A stretch of 64,000 bases of DNA, taken from NCBI RefSeq assembly GCF_013305725.1, contig NZ_CP047883.1:1281001-1345000 (forward strand), read 5' to 3'. Both the position numbers and the translations under genes were made by a program. Source of the stretch: Streptococcus mitis (GTDB lineage: Bacteria > Bacillota > Bacilli > Lactobacillales > Streptococcaceae). The notes beneath the pieces are model-generated. The model made no database searches and was not told the DNA's origin. It worked only from the letters and a program-made list of their open reading frames with translations. How positions within the stretch are numbered: the stretch's first letter is position 1; every line of letters starts with the position of its first letter. Positions 55,987 to 64,000 of the stretch are shown here, piece by piece.

Positions 55987-56280
55987 TTATTTAGCGATTG
56001 GGTAAACAGAAACTTGTTTTTTATCGCGTCCTTTACGTTCAAAGCGTACTACGCCTTCAACTTTAGCGAACAAAGTATCGTCTCCACCACGTCCAACGTT
56101 TACACCTGGATAGATGTGTGTACCACGTTGACGGTAAAGGATTGATCCACCTGTTACAGTTTGTCCGTCAGCTGCTTTAGCTCCAAGACGTTTCGCTTGT
56201 GAATCACGTCCGTTTGATGTAGAACCTCCACCTTTTTTGTGGGCGAAAAGTTGCAAGTTGTTAAGAGTCATTTTTAACAT
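55987..56280 (-). CDS. rpmA: 50S ribosomal protein L27 (with cleavable N-terminal extension)
   Basis: 97 residues. The mature protein begins [15 protein letters not shown] near the peptidyl transferase centre. It is preceded by the extension [12 protein letters not shown], the recognition sequence that Prp removes in Firmicutes. The ATG at 56280 has GGAGGAAAACATT. Third gene of rplU-prp-rpmA. Confidence 0.97.
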   Translation of the reverse strand: MLKMTLNNLQLFAHKKGGGSTSNGRDSQAKRLGAKAADGQTVTGGSILYRQRGTHIYPGVNVGRGGDDTLFAKVEGVVRFERKGRDKKQVSVYPIAK

Positions 56281-56296
56281 AATGTTTTCCTCCGTG

Positions 56297-56650
<354 letters not shown>

Positions 56651-56656
56651 TTAAAA

Positions 56657-56971
56657 TTAAGCGTTGATTGCGTTGATGACAACTTTTGTATATGGTTGAC
56701 GGTGACCTTGTTTACGGTGGCTACCTTTTTTAGGTTTGTACTTGTAAGTAACAACTTTCTTTTGTTTTCCTTGTTTTTCAACAGTTCCAACTACAGTAGC
56801 TCCAGCAACAAGTGGAGTTCCGACAACAGTGTTTTCACCACCAACAAGAACAACTTCGTTAAAAGTAACTTCTTGACCAGCTTCAACGTTCAATTTTTCA
56901 ACGTAAACTGCTTGACCAACTTCAACTTTAACTTGTTTTCCGCCAGTTTTGATAATTGCGTATGTGCTCAT
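56657..56971 (-). CDS. rplU: 50S ribosomal protein L21
   Basis: 104 residues: [62 protein letters not shown] signature. First gene of the operon, behind a ~135-nt structured leader. Confidence 0.98.
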
Positions 56972-57108
56972 TATGCACCTCCTATGATTTTTATGGGTTT
57001 CCCCGAATTTTTTGTGAAGACTCGCCTAGCATCGTGGGACAAACCACTTAAACTTGAATAGTCAAGCAACGATGTTCGTGCGGTTGCACAGGATCGTGCA
57101 TAGTCAAC
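56972..57108 (-). promoter_or_regulatory. L21-type ribosomal protein leader
   Basis: Untranslated leader of about 135 nt. It contains a GTTGACTATGCACGATCCTG... GTGCAACCGCACG hairpin region and a CATCGTTGCTTGACTATTCAAG... segment with GGACA/CCACGATG complementarity. Position and size fit the autoregulatory L21 leader family of Firmicutes. The pairing was judged by eye only. Confidence 0.6.
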
Positions 57109-57114
57109 TCTTCA

Positions 57115-57143
57115 AGTATAGCATATCTCCTATTTTCTTACAA
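57115..57143 (-). promoter_or_regulatory. rplU operon promoter
   Basis: TTGTAA and TATACT with 17-bp spacing, minus strand. Confidence 0.7.
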
Positions 57144-57153
57144 GTAATAACAC

Positions 57154-57846
57154 CTAAAATGAAGCTTTTTCTTTTACTTTTTTCTGCCAAGAGGCAAAAA
57201 GCATGCTGAGGTAAAAAATACTCATCATAATAGGAACACCAAGAATGGTCTTTTCATGATAGAAAATCGTCAAATAAGCTGAAAAGACAACGCCAAGGAC
57301 AAAACTACTAAGCAGGCTAACAAAGATAATCCCTTCACGTAAAAAAGGAGTGTGCTTGGTCCGAAAATAATCTCCAAAAGCCAGCATGGTCCGTTTGATA
57401 TTCCCTGTCATAAAAGCGTTATTATAGGCAATACCCGACACTTCTCCAAAAGTGGTTGTCACCAATCCCATACAAAAGGCTAAGGGCGGTACTAGATAGA
57501 TATTATCTACAGTTTGCGGTACAAAACCAATAATGATTGATAAGATTGCCAAAGGAATCAGTGACAGAATTGGCTTTTTCACAATTCTCAATTTTTCCTT
57601 ATAAACAGTTAATAAAAAGACCCCCATCATAAAAGCTAGCAATGTGAGAACCTTGTCCCTAACATCTGAAACATTATTTTGAATTAATTCTACTGAAAGA
57701 AAGACAACATTCCCAGTTTGTCCAGCTACAAGAGTGTTCCCTCGCACAATAAAAGTATAGGCGTCTACATAACCAGCACAAAAAGTCAAAAAAAGCGCTA
57801 GCCTCTTAGACTGACGTGATATTTTTCTTATAGGTAATAACCTCAT
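57154..57846 (-). CDS. DUF1275 (YoaK) family membrane protein
   Basis: 230-residue protein with about six membrane segments. LALFLTFCAGYVDAYTFIVRGNTLVAGQTGNVVFLSVEL is the DUF1275 signature, and AYNNAFMTGNIKRTMLAFGDYF the second block. Function unknown. Single gene, divergent from the oxidoreductase. The protein has a basic N-terminus (RLLPIRKISRQSKR). Confidence 0.88.
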   Translation of the reverse strand: MRLLPIRKISRQSKRLALFLTFCAGYVDAYTFIVRGNTLVAGQTGNVVFLSVELIQNNVSDVRDKVLTLLAFMMGVFLLTVYKEKLRIVKKPILSLIPLAILSIIIGFVPQTVDNIYLVPPLAFCMGLVTTTFGEVSGIAYNNAFMTGNIKRTMLAFGDYFRTKHTPFLREGIIFVSLLSSFVLGVVFSAYLTIFYHEKTILGVPIMMSIFYLSMLFASWQKKVKEKASF

Positions 57847-57877
57847 TTTCCCTCCTATTTCATTTACTCATCTCATT

Positions 57878-57886
57878 ATTGTACCA
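57878..57886 (-). promoter_or_regulatory. Extended -10 promoter for the DUF1275 gene
   Basis: TGGTACAAT on the minus strand, about 32 bp before the ATG. Confidence 0.5.
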
Positions 57887-57955
57887 CTTTCTTTGGAAAA
57901 GACCTAGTAGCTTATTTGAAATTTTTCCCCTCTGTTGGATAGTCCCGTCTATCTA

Positions 57956-57964
57956 TGTTATAAT
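57956..57964 (+). promoter_or_regulatory. Extended -10 promoter for the oxidoreductase/helicase operon
   Basis: TGTTATAAT, 34 bp before the ATG at 57999, with an AAAAGGAGTAACT ribosome site. Confidence 0.65.
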
Positions 57965-57998
57965 GAAAGAAGGATTTGAAATCTGAAAAGGAGTAACT

Positions 57999-58976
57999 AT
58001 GCTTAAATTAGGTGTCATCGGAACAGGGGCTATCAGCCACCACTTCATAGAAGCAGCCCATACCAGTGGAAAATACCAGCTGGTCGCAGTCTACTCTAGA
58101 AAACTAGAAACTGCAGCAACCTTTGCTTCTCGCTATCAGGATATCCAACTCTTTGATCAAGTAGAAGACTTCTTCAAGAACTCCTTTGATGTGGTCTATA
58201 TTGCCAGTCCAAACTCCTTGCATTTTGCTCAGGCAAAAGCTGCCTTGTCTGCTGGTAAACACGTCATTCTTGAAAAGCCAGCTGTCACTCAGCCACAAGA
58301 ATGGCTGGATTTGATTCAAACAGCTGAGAAAAATCACTGTTTTATCTTCGAAGCAGCTCGTAATTACCACGAAGAAGCTTTTACTACTATCAAAAATTTT
58401 TTAGCAGACAAGCAAATTTTAGGGGCAGATTTCAACTATGCCAAGTATTCTTCCAAAATGCCTAACTTGTTGGCTGGGGAGACACCAAATGTCTTTTCAG
58501 ATCGTTTTGCTGGTGGAGCGCTTATGGATTTGGGGATTTATCCTCTCTACGCTGCCGTTCGTCTCTTTGGAAAAGCTAAGGATGCAACCTATCAGGGGCA
58601 ACAGCTTGACAATAGCATTGACCTAAATGGTGACGGAATCCTCCTCTACCCAGACTTTCAAGTTCACATCAAGGTTGGGAAAAACATCACTTCCAATCTT
58701 CCTTGTGAAATTCACACAACAGATGGAACCTTGACTCTCAACACGATCGAACATGTCAGCTCGGCTATTTTTACCGACCACCAAGGCAATCAAATCCAAC
58801 TCCCTATCCAACAGGCTCCTCATACGATGACTGAGGAAGTCGCTGCATTTGCACACATGATCCAGCAACCAGATCTGAATCTCTACCAAACTTGGCTGGA
58901 AGATGCAAGTTCAGTTCATGAGCTACTATATACTATGCGCCAGACTGCTGGCATTAGATTTGAGGCAGAAAAATGA
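57999..58976 (+). CDS. Gfo/Idh/MocA family oxidoreductase
   Basis: 325 residues. N-terminal Rossmann LGVIGTGAISHHFIEAAHTSG, the family EKPAVT motif (Lys in HVILEKPAVTQP, ~93), and the C-terminal alpha/beta domain with FAGGALMDLGIYPLYAAV. NAD(P)-dependent, substrate probably a sugar or sugar acid derivative but not assignable. Its stop overlaps the helicase start by 4 bp (ATGA). Confidence 0.9.
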   Translation: MLKLGVIGTGAISHHFIEAAHTSGKYQLVAVYSRKLETAATFASRYQDIQLFDQVEDFFKNSFDVVYIASPNSLHFAQAKAALSAGKHVILEKPAVTQPQEWLDLIQTAEKNHCFIFEAARNYHEEAFTTIKNFLADKQILGADFNYAKYSSKMPNLLAGETPNVFSDRFAGGALMDLGIYPLYAAVRLFGKAKDATYQGQQLDNSIDLNGDGILLYPDFQVHIKVGKNITSNLPCEIHTTDGTLTLNTIEHVSSAIFTDHQGNQIQLPIQQAPHTMTEEVAAFAHMIQQPDLNLYQTWLEDASSVHELLYTMRQTAGIRFEAEK

Positions 58977-60055
58977 AAACCAAACTACCGACTGAATGGC
59001 AAGAACTGAGTGACCAACTCGGTTTCCAAGAATTCACTCCCATTCAAACCCAACTATTTGAGCCCCTTCTTGCTGGAGAAAACCTCCTAGGAGTGAGCCC
59101 AACAGGAACTGGTAAGACCCTAGCTTACCTCCTACCAAGCCTTCTCAGACTACAAAAGAAAAAAGCGCAGCAACTCTTGATTCTAGCACCAAATACAGAA
59201 CTAGCTGGACAGATTTTTGACGTATGTAAAACGTGGGCTGAAGCTATCGGCTTGACTGCTCAGCTCTTCCTATCAGGCTCAAGTCAGAAACGCCAGATTG
59301 AACGCCTAAAAAAAGGACCAGAAATTCTGATTGGAACTCCTGGCCGTATCTTTGAACTAATTAAATTGAAGAAAATCAAGATGATGAATGTGGAAACCAT
59401 CATCCTGGATGAATTCGACCAATTGCTAGATGATTCTCAGATTCACTTTGTCGAGAAAATCACTCACTACGCACCTCGTGACCACCAACTCGTCTACATG
59501 AGTGCGACGACCAAGTTTGACCAAGAAAAGATTGTGCCTAACACACGTACCATTGATCTTTCTGACCAAAAATTGGACAACATCCAGCACTTCTACATGC
59601 AGGTAGATCAACGTCACCGAGTGGATATGCTACGAAAACTGGCTCATGTAGAGGATTTCCGTGGTCTGGTCTTCTTTAACAGCCTATCAGACCTTGGAAG
59701 CGCAGAGGAAAAATTACAGTATCGGGATATCTTGGCTGTTTCTCTAGCTAGTGATGTCAATGTCAAATTTAGAAAAGTCATCTTAGAAAAGTTTAAAGAC
59801 AAGCAACTAACCCTGCTTCTTGCAACAGACCTTCTGGCTCGTGGGATTGATATCGATAGTCTAGAGTGTGTCGTAAACTTTGATGTTCCTAGAGATAGCG
59901 AGACCTACACTCACCGCGCTGGCCGTACTGGTCGTATGGGCAAGGAAGGTTATGTTATTACTCTCGTCACTCATCCAGAAGAACTCAAAAAACTCAAGAA
60001 GTTTGCAAGTGTCCGTGAAATTGTCCTAAAAAATCAAGAACTCTATATTAAATAA
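58973..60055 (+). CDS. DEAD-box-type RNA helicase (motif II DEFD)
   Basis: 360-residue superfamily 2 helicase, close to the minimal two-domain core. Q-motif FQEFTPIQTQLFEPLLAGENLL, motif I SPTGTGKT, motif Ia APNTELAGQI, Ib GTPGRI, motif II DEFD (Phe in place of Ala), motif III SAT, motif V DLLARGIDIDSLECVVNFDVP and motif VI HRAGRTGRMG. There is no C-terminal extension. It is translationally coupled to the oxidoreductase, an unexplained pairing. Confidence 0.92.
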   Translation: MKTKLPTEWQELSDQLGFQEFTPIQTQLFEPLLAGENLLGVSPTGTGKTLAYLLPSLLRLQKKKAQQLLILAPNTELAGQIFDVCKTWAEAIGLTAQLFLSGSSQKRQIERLKKGPEILIGTPGRIFELIKLKKIKMMNVETIILDEFDQLLDDSQIHFVEKITHYAPRDHQLVYMSATTKFDQEKIVPNTRTIDLSDQKLDNIQHFYMQVDQRHRVDMLRKLAHVEDFRGLVFFNSLSDLGSAEEKLQYRDILAVSLASDVNVKFRKVILEKFKDKQLTLLLATDLLARGIDIDSLECVVNFDVPRDSETYTHRAGRTGRMGKEGYVITLVTHPEELKKLKKFASVREIVLKNQELYIK

Positions 60056-60078
60056 GGTTGGCTCTCGCCAACCTTTTT
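60054..60078. terminator. Bidirectional terminator, helicase and DUF1934 genes
   Basis: Nine-bp stem AAGGTTGGC/GCCAACCTT, TCTC loop and TTTCTT. It lies between convergent genes. Confidence 0.85.
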
Positions 60079-60079
60079 C

Positions 60080-60457
60080 TTATCCCCAAGTAATTTCTAA
60101 TTGATAGCTGGCAAAAGGTTGTCCCTCTTGATTTTGTAGTTGATAATCTAGTTCAATCTTTTGCCCATCAACTTGATAATGGCTCGTTTGGATGATAAAC
60201 TCCTGCATGCCCATAGGTGTAGGGATATAGGCAAAACTATCACTATCCTTTAAAAAGCGCATAATGGTCTTGGGATTGGAAAAACGGCTCATCACCAGTT
60301 CTTGACCATGAAATTTAATAACCACTTTTTCCTTTTCCTCATTATAGAAAAGCAGGTAGCTATAATCTCCTTTTTCATGCACTTCCACGTCATAAAGCTG
60401 GTCAATCACTTCCAACTGCTCATCAAACTGAATCGTATTTCGCATCCGAATCTTCAC
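60080..60457 (-). CDS. DUF1934 family protein
   Basis: 125-residue beta-rich cytosolic protein (VKIRMRNTIQFDEQLEVIDQLYDVEVHEKGDYSYLLFYNEE...). The family (YwiB-like) resembles a small lipocalin-type barrel; function unknown. The start is GTG with AGAGGACCTGAT. It is divergent from the HD-domain gene. Confidence 0.85.
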   Translation of the reverse strand: MKIRMRNTIQFDEQLEVIDQLYDVEVHEKGDYSYLLFYNEEKEKVVIKFHGQELVMSRFSNPKTIMRFLKDSDSFAYIPTPMGMQEFIIQTSHYQVDGQKIELDYQLQNQEGQPFASYQLEITWG

Positions 60458-60513
60458 ATCAGGTCCTCTTTCTTGTCTATTGTCCTACTATTTTACCAAA
60501 AACTCTAGCTTTT

Positions 60514-60522
60514 TGCTATAAT
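60514..60522 (+). promoter_or_regulatory. Extended -10 directly abutting the HD gene (leaderless promoter)
   Basis: TGCTATAAT followed by only six bases (GGTCAT) before the ATG at 60529. Transcription should start at or beside the start codon. No ribosome site is present. Confidence 0.65.
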
Positions 60523-60528
60523 GGTCAT

Positions 60529-61833
60529 ATGAACGAAAAAGTATTCCGTGACCCAGTTCACAACTACATCCATGTCAATAATCAAATCATCTATAACTTG
60601 ATTAATACAAAAGAATTTCAGCGTTTGCGTCGTATCAAACAACTGGGAACGTCCAGTTATACCTTCCACGGTGGAGAACACAGTCGCTTCTCCCACTGTC
60701 TAGGAGTCTATGAAATTGCACGACGCATCACAGAGATTTTTGAAGAAAAATATACTGAGGAATGGAATCCTGCCGAATCCCTCCTCACCATGACCGCTGC
60801 GCTCCTTCATGACCTTGGTCATGGTGCCTATTCCCATACTTTTGAACATCTCTTTGATACAGATCATGAGGCCATTACTCAGGAGATTATCCAAAGTCCT
60901 GAAACGGAGATTCACCAAGTCCTACTACAAGTTGCGCCAGATTTTCCAGAAAAGGTAGCCAGTGTTATTGATCATACCTATCCTAACAAGCAGGTCGTTC
61001 AACTCATTTCTAGTCAGATTGATGCAGACCGCATGGACTATCTCTTGCGCGACTCCTATTTTACAGGAGCTTCTTATGGGGAATTTGACCTGACTCGGAT
61101 TCTTCGAGTCATTCGTCCTGTCGAAAATGGTATCGCCTTTCAGCGCAATGGCATGCACGCCATCGAAGACTATGTCCTCAGTCGCTACCAGATGTATATG
61201 CAGGTCTATTTCCACCCAGCAACTCGGGCTATGGAAGTTCTCCTACAGAATCTTCTCAAGCGGGCTAAGGAACTTTATCCAGAAGACAAGGACTTCTTTG
61301 CCCGAACTTCTCCACATCTCCTGCCATTCTTTGAAAAAAATGTGACCTTGTCTGATTATCTGGCTCTGGATGATGGTGTGATGAATACCTACTTCCAACT
61401 CTGGATGACCAGTCCTGACAAGATTTTAGCAGACTTATCACAGCGCTTTGTCAACCGCAAGGTCTTTAAATCCATTACCTTTTCACAAGAGGATCAAGAC
61501 CAACTCGCCAGCATGAGAAAATTAGTTGAGGATATCGGCTTTGATCCGGACTACTACACTGCTATTCATAAGAACTTCGACCTCCCTTATGATATCTATC
61601 GTCCCGAATCTGAAAATCCACGAACACAGATTGAGATTTTACAAAAAAATGGAGAACTAGCCGAACTCTCTAGCCTGTCTCCTATCGTCCAATCTCTTGC
61701 TGGCAGTCGACACGGAGATAATCGCTTTTATTTTCCAAAAGAAATGTTGGACCAAAACAGCATCTTCGCAAGCATTACCCAGCAATTTTTACACTTGATT
61801 GAGAACGATCATTTTACCCCAAATAAAAACTAG
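60529..61833 (+). CDS. HD-domain phosphohydrolase (dGTPase/SAMHD1-like, YwfO type)
   Basis: 434 residues. Metal ligands are in HSRFSHCLGVYEIAR, LLHDLGHGAYSHTFEH and the later QIDADRMDYLLRDSYFTGASYG, the H...HD...D pattern of the dNTPase-like HD group. The N-terminus KVFRDPVHNYIHV is conserved in the family. Predicted (d)NTP triphosphohydrolase, perhaps allosterically controlled. Probably leaderless. It lies 12 bp before the HAD phosphatase, so both are one unit. Confidence 0.92.
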   Translation: MNEKVFRDPVHNYIHVNNQIIYNLINTKEFQRLRRIKQLGTSSYTFHGGEHSRFSHCLGVYEIARRITEIFEEKYTEEWNPAESLLTMTAALLHDLGHGAYSHTFEHLFDTDHEAITQEIIQSPETEIHQVLLQVAPDFPEKVASVIDHTYPNKQVVQLISSQIDADRMDYLLRDSYFTGASYGEFDLTRILRVIRPVENGIAFQRNGMHAIEDYVLSRYQMYMQVYFHPATRAMEVLLQNLLKRAKELYPEDKDFFARTSPHLLPFFEKNVTLSDYLALDDGVMNTYFQLWMTSPDKILADLSQRFVNRKVFKSITFSQEDQDQLASMRKLVEDIGFDPDYYTAIHKNFDLPYDIYRPESENPRTQIEILQKNGELAELSSLSPIVQSLAGSRHGDNRFYFPKEMLDQNSIFASITQQFLHLIENDHFTPNKN

Positions 61834-61845
61834 AAGAGGAATTTT

Positions 61846-62652
61846 ATGAGTATTAAACTAATTGCCGTCGATATTGACGGAACCCTAGTCAACAGCCAAA
61901 AGGAAATCACTCCTGAAGTCTTTTCTGCCATCCAAGATGCCAAAGAAGCTGGTGTCAAAGTCGTGATTGCAACTGGCCGCCCTATCGCAGGTGTTGCCAA
62001 ACTTCTCGACGACTTGCAGTTGAGAGACGAGGGTGACTATGTTGTGACTTTCAATGGTGCCCTTGTCCAAGAAACCGCTACAGGACATGAGATTATCAGC
62101 GAATCCTTGACTTATGAGGACTATCTGGATATGGAATTTCTCAGTCGTAAGCTTGGTGTTCACATGCACGCCATTACCAAGGACGGTATCTACACTGCCA
62201 ATCGCAATATCGGAAAATACACAGTGCACGAATCAACCCTCGTCAGCATGCCTATCTTCTACCGCACCCCTGAAGAAATGGCCGATAAAGAAATCGTCAA
62301 GTGTATGTTCATCGATGAACCAGAAATCCTCGATACTGCTATCGAAAAGATACCAGCCGAATTTTACGAGCGCTACTCTATCAACAAATCTGCTCCTTTC
62401 TACCTCGAACTCCTTAAAAAGAATGTGGACAAAGGTTCAGCCATCACTCACCTAGCTGAAAAACTCGGATTGACCAAAGATGAAACCATGGCTATCGGTG
62501 ACGAAGAAAACGACCGTGCCATGCTGGAAGTCGTTGGCAACCCTGTAGTCATGGAAAACGGAAATCCAGAAATCAAAAAAATCGCCAAATACATCACCAA
62601 AACAAATGACGAATCTGGCGTTGCCCATGCCATCCGTACATGGGTACTGTAA
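61846..62652 (+). CDS. Cof-type HAD-IIB phosphatase (YidA-like sugar phosphatase)
   Basis: 268 residues. Motif I IAVDIDGTLVNSQ (nucleophile Asp8), motif II VVIATGRP, the C2 cap domain in the middle, the Lys motif III in the LLKKNVDKGSAI region, and motif IV MAIGDEENDRAML. This is typical of Cof/YidA enzymes acting on sugar phosphates or flavin/PLP phosphates. The ribosome site is AGAGGAATTTT. Confidence 0.93.
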   Translation: MSIKLIAVDIDGTLVNSQKEITPEVFSAIQDAKEAGVKVVIATGRPIAGVAKLLDDLQLRDEGDYVVTFNGALVQETATGHEIISESLTYEDYLDMEFLSRKLGVHMHAITKDGIYTANRNIGKYTVHESTLVSMPIFYRTPEEMADKEIVKCMFIDEPEILDTAIEKIPAEFYERYSINKSAPFYLELLKKNVDKGSAITHLAEKLGLTKDETMAIGDEENDRAMLEVVGNPVVMENGNPEIKKIAKYITKTNDESGVAHAIRTWVL

Positions 62653-62667
62653 AAGAGAAATAGATAG

Positions 62668-62694
62668 AAACCGCTCGGCTGAGCGGTTTTTTAT
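62668..62694 (+). terminator. Terminator of the HD-HAD operon
   Basis: AAACCGCTC-GGCT-GAGCGGTTT followed by TTTA. It separates the operon from the CRISPR array, which ends 30 bp further right. Confidence 0.9.
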
Positions 62695-62723
62695 ATAAGT
62701 TAGACAATTGCTAATATTATCTA

Positions 62724-64000
62724 AATATACAGTTACTTAAATCTTGAGAGTACAAAAACCGTCACGGGATTTCTATATCTGGATTTTAAGTTGTACAGTT
62801 ACTTAAATCTTGAGAGTACAAAAACAGTAGTTGCTTACAACGTTTACCGTTATTAGTTGTACAGTTACTTAAATCTTGAGAGTACAAAAACTGTCACTTA
62901 TCTCCTCGCAAACCCTTGATAGTTGTACAGTTACTTAAATCTTGAGAGTACAAAAACTATGTTCTTGAACTTGTTTTGCAAGCTCTGGTTGTACAGTTAC
63001 TTAAATCTTGAGAGTACAAAAACAAGTGGGCCTGGCAGGTAGGCTTGTGACCGGTTGTACAGTTACTTAAATCTTGAGAGTACAAAAACAGTCTACCCAA
63101 GTAGATAGGCTCTTGAGATGTTGTACAGTTACTTAAATCTTGAGAGTACAAAAACACTTGGGTTGACTTGAAAGGGTCAGAGTATGTTGTACAGTTACTT
63201 AAATCTTGAGAGTACAAAAACCTACTTAATAAAGATGTAAAAACTGTTCGAGTTGTACAGTTACTTAAATCTTGAGAGTACAAAAACCAACCAGATTTGC
63301 TTCCCACGCTTTGCGGGGTTGTACAGTTACTTAAATCTTGAGAGTACAAAAACAGTCAGTGTAAGAGACTTCAGCAAGTGATTGTTGTACAGTTACTTAA
63401 ATCTTGAGAGTACAAAAACTCTTTGACGTGCTTTACATCAATGAAGACGGTTGTACAGTTACTTAAATCTTGAGAGTACAAAAACCATCTTCAAAGCCAC
63501 CCATCAAAGCGGTATGTTGTACAGTTACTTAAATCTTGAGAGTACAAAAACCAAATGCTGTTGCCAAAGGAGAAGCATCAAGTTGTACAGTTACTTAAAT
63601 CTTGAGAGTACAAAAACCTCGAATTTTAGCCGTAATAGAGTTGTCTGGTTGTACAGTTACTTAAATCTTGAGAGTACAAAAACACAAATCAAAGTTACCT
63701 TTCATTTGCAATTGTTGTACAGTTACTTAAATCTTGAGAGTACAAAAACCCGCTCTAATATCAACTAAGGGAGTATAGGTTGTACAGTTACTTAAATCTT
63801 GAGAGTACAAAAACCGCTGCGACAAAGTACGGGACAGTTTATGTGTTGTACAGTTACTTAAATCTTGAGAGTACAAAAACCTTTTTTTTGCTATACTAGT
63901 ATCGCTCTCGGTTGTACAGTTACTTAAATCTTGAGAGTACAAAAACAAACAGCGCTTTTAAACGTATTATCAATTTGTTGTACAGTTACTTAAATCTTGA
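62724..64000 (-). CRISPR. Type II-A CRISPR array, trailer end to window edge
   Basis: Twenty repeats (the last cut by the window after 24 bases) and 19 spacers. The repeat is 36 bp, on the minus strand starting GTTTTTGTACTCTCAAG and ending AAGTAACTGTACAAC. From memory this equals the S. thermophilus CRISPR1 repeat, hence Cas9 type II-A. Spacers are 30 nt except one of 29 (63750-63778), so the period is 66 bp. The leftmost repeat (62724-62759) has three changes in the terminal bases, marking the old trailer end. The leader, cas9/cas1/cas2/csn2 and tracrRNA should lie to the right, outside the window. Confidence 0.97.

Noticed and set aside
62957..63948. Open reading frames of 73-130 codons with a repeated YSQDLSNCTT or YSYLNLESTKT pattern
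   Set aside because: They are translations of the CRISPR repeat. The 66-bp period is a multiple of three, so frames stay open across several units.

Overview
The window is low-GC Firmicute DNA from the Streptococcus mitis/oralis/pneumoniae group. I base this on recognisable protein sequences (CiaRH, PavA, PmrA, a LytB-type choline-binding glucosaminidase, ComEA/ComEC with a SigX cin-box), on many extended -10 promoters (TGnTATAAT) and on a BOX-type repeat. The CRISPR array at the right edge argues against a typical pneumococcus and favours a commensal relative such as S. mitis, S. oralis or S. infantis.

Layout. 1-6.4 kb: a leftward housekeeping operon, ybeY-dgkA-era-mutM-coaE-pmrA-rpmG-secG-rnr (rnr runs off the left edge), divergent from pavA/rqcH. 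8.2-14.2 kb: a leftward nucleoside and pentose salvage cluster, rpiA-deoB-DUF1697-punA-clc-deoD. A 697-bp gap before deoD holds a tandem array of structured RNA elements. 14.3-24 kb: a U32 peptidase-like gene, an ABC efflux-type pair, a DUF3270 membrane protein, ciaRH, pepN and small enzymes. 24-27.6 kb: an aldo/keto reductase, a frameshifted DUF6287 surface-protein gene, and a PadR/membrane-protein pair; three of these units end in near-identical terminators. 27.7-33.5 kb: lytB, pyrK-pyrDb under a PyrR-type attenuator, gloA, and infC-rpmI-rplT with its leader.

33.7-41.7 kb: an ABC-2 transporter with a tyrosine-rich secreted-type peptide, comEA-comEC, a GNAT enzyme, ald and phoH. 41.8-55 kb: yozE, a GrpB-family gene, cvfB, frr, pyrH, trmFO, then tmk-holB-yabA-rsmI, proBAC, and a LysR regulator-lspA-rluD operon. 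55.1-55.9 kb: an IS200-type element. 56-57.1 kb: rplU-prp-rpmA with an L21-type leader. 57.2-62.7 kb: a DUF1275 membrane protein, an oxidoreductase/helicase pair, DUF1934, an HD phosphohydrolase and a HAD phosphatase. 62.7-64 kb: a type II-A CRISPR array whose repeat is, from memory, the S. thermophilus CRISPR1 repeat. The array is transcribed leftward and its leader and cas genes lie outside the window.

Most genes are ordinary core functions. The least explained signal is the array of at least three tandem RNA elements before deoD. Their helices keep pairing while changing sequence, and they share an invariant AGAU/CCUA internal loop. Other points worth attention are the frameshift inside a perfect inverted repeat, the tyrosine-rich peptide with its transporter, tandem hairpin repeats before trmFO, two probably leaderless genes, and a core-gene order that looks rearranged compared with what I recall of pneumococcus. 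No tRNA or rRNA genes were seen.
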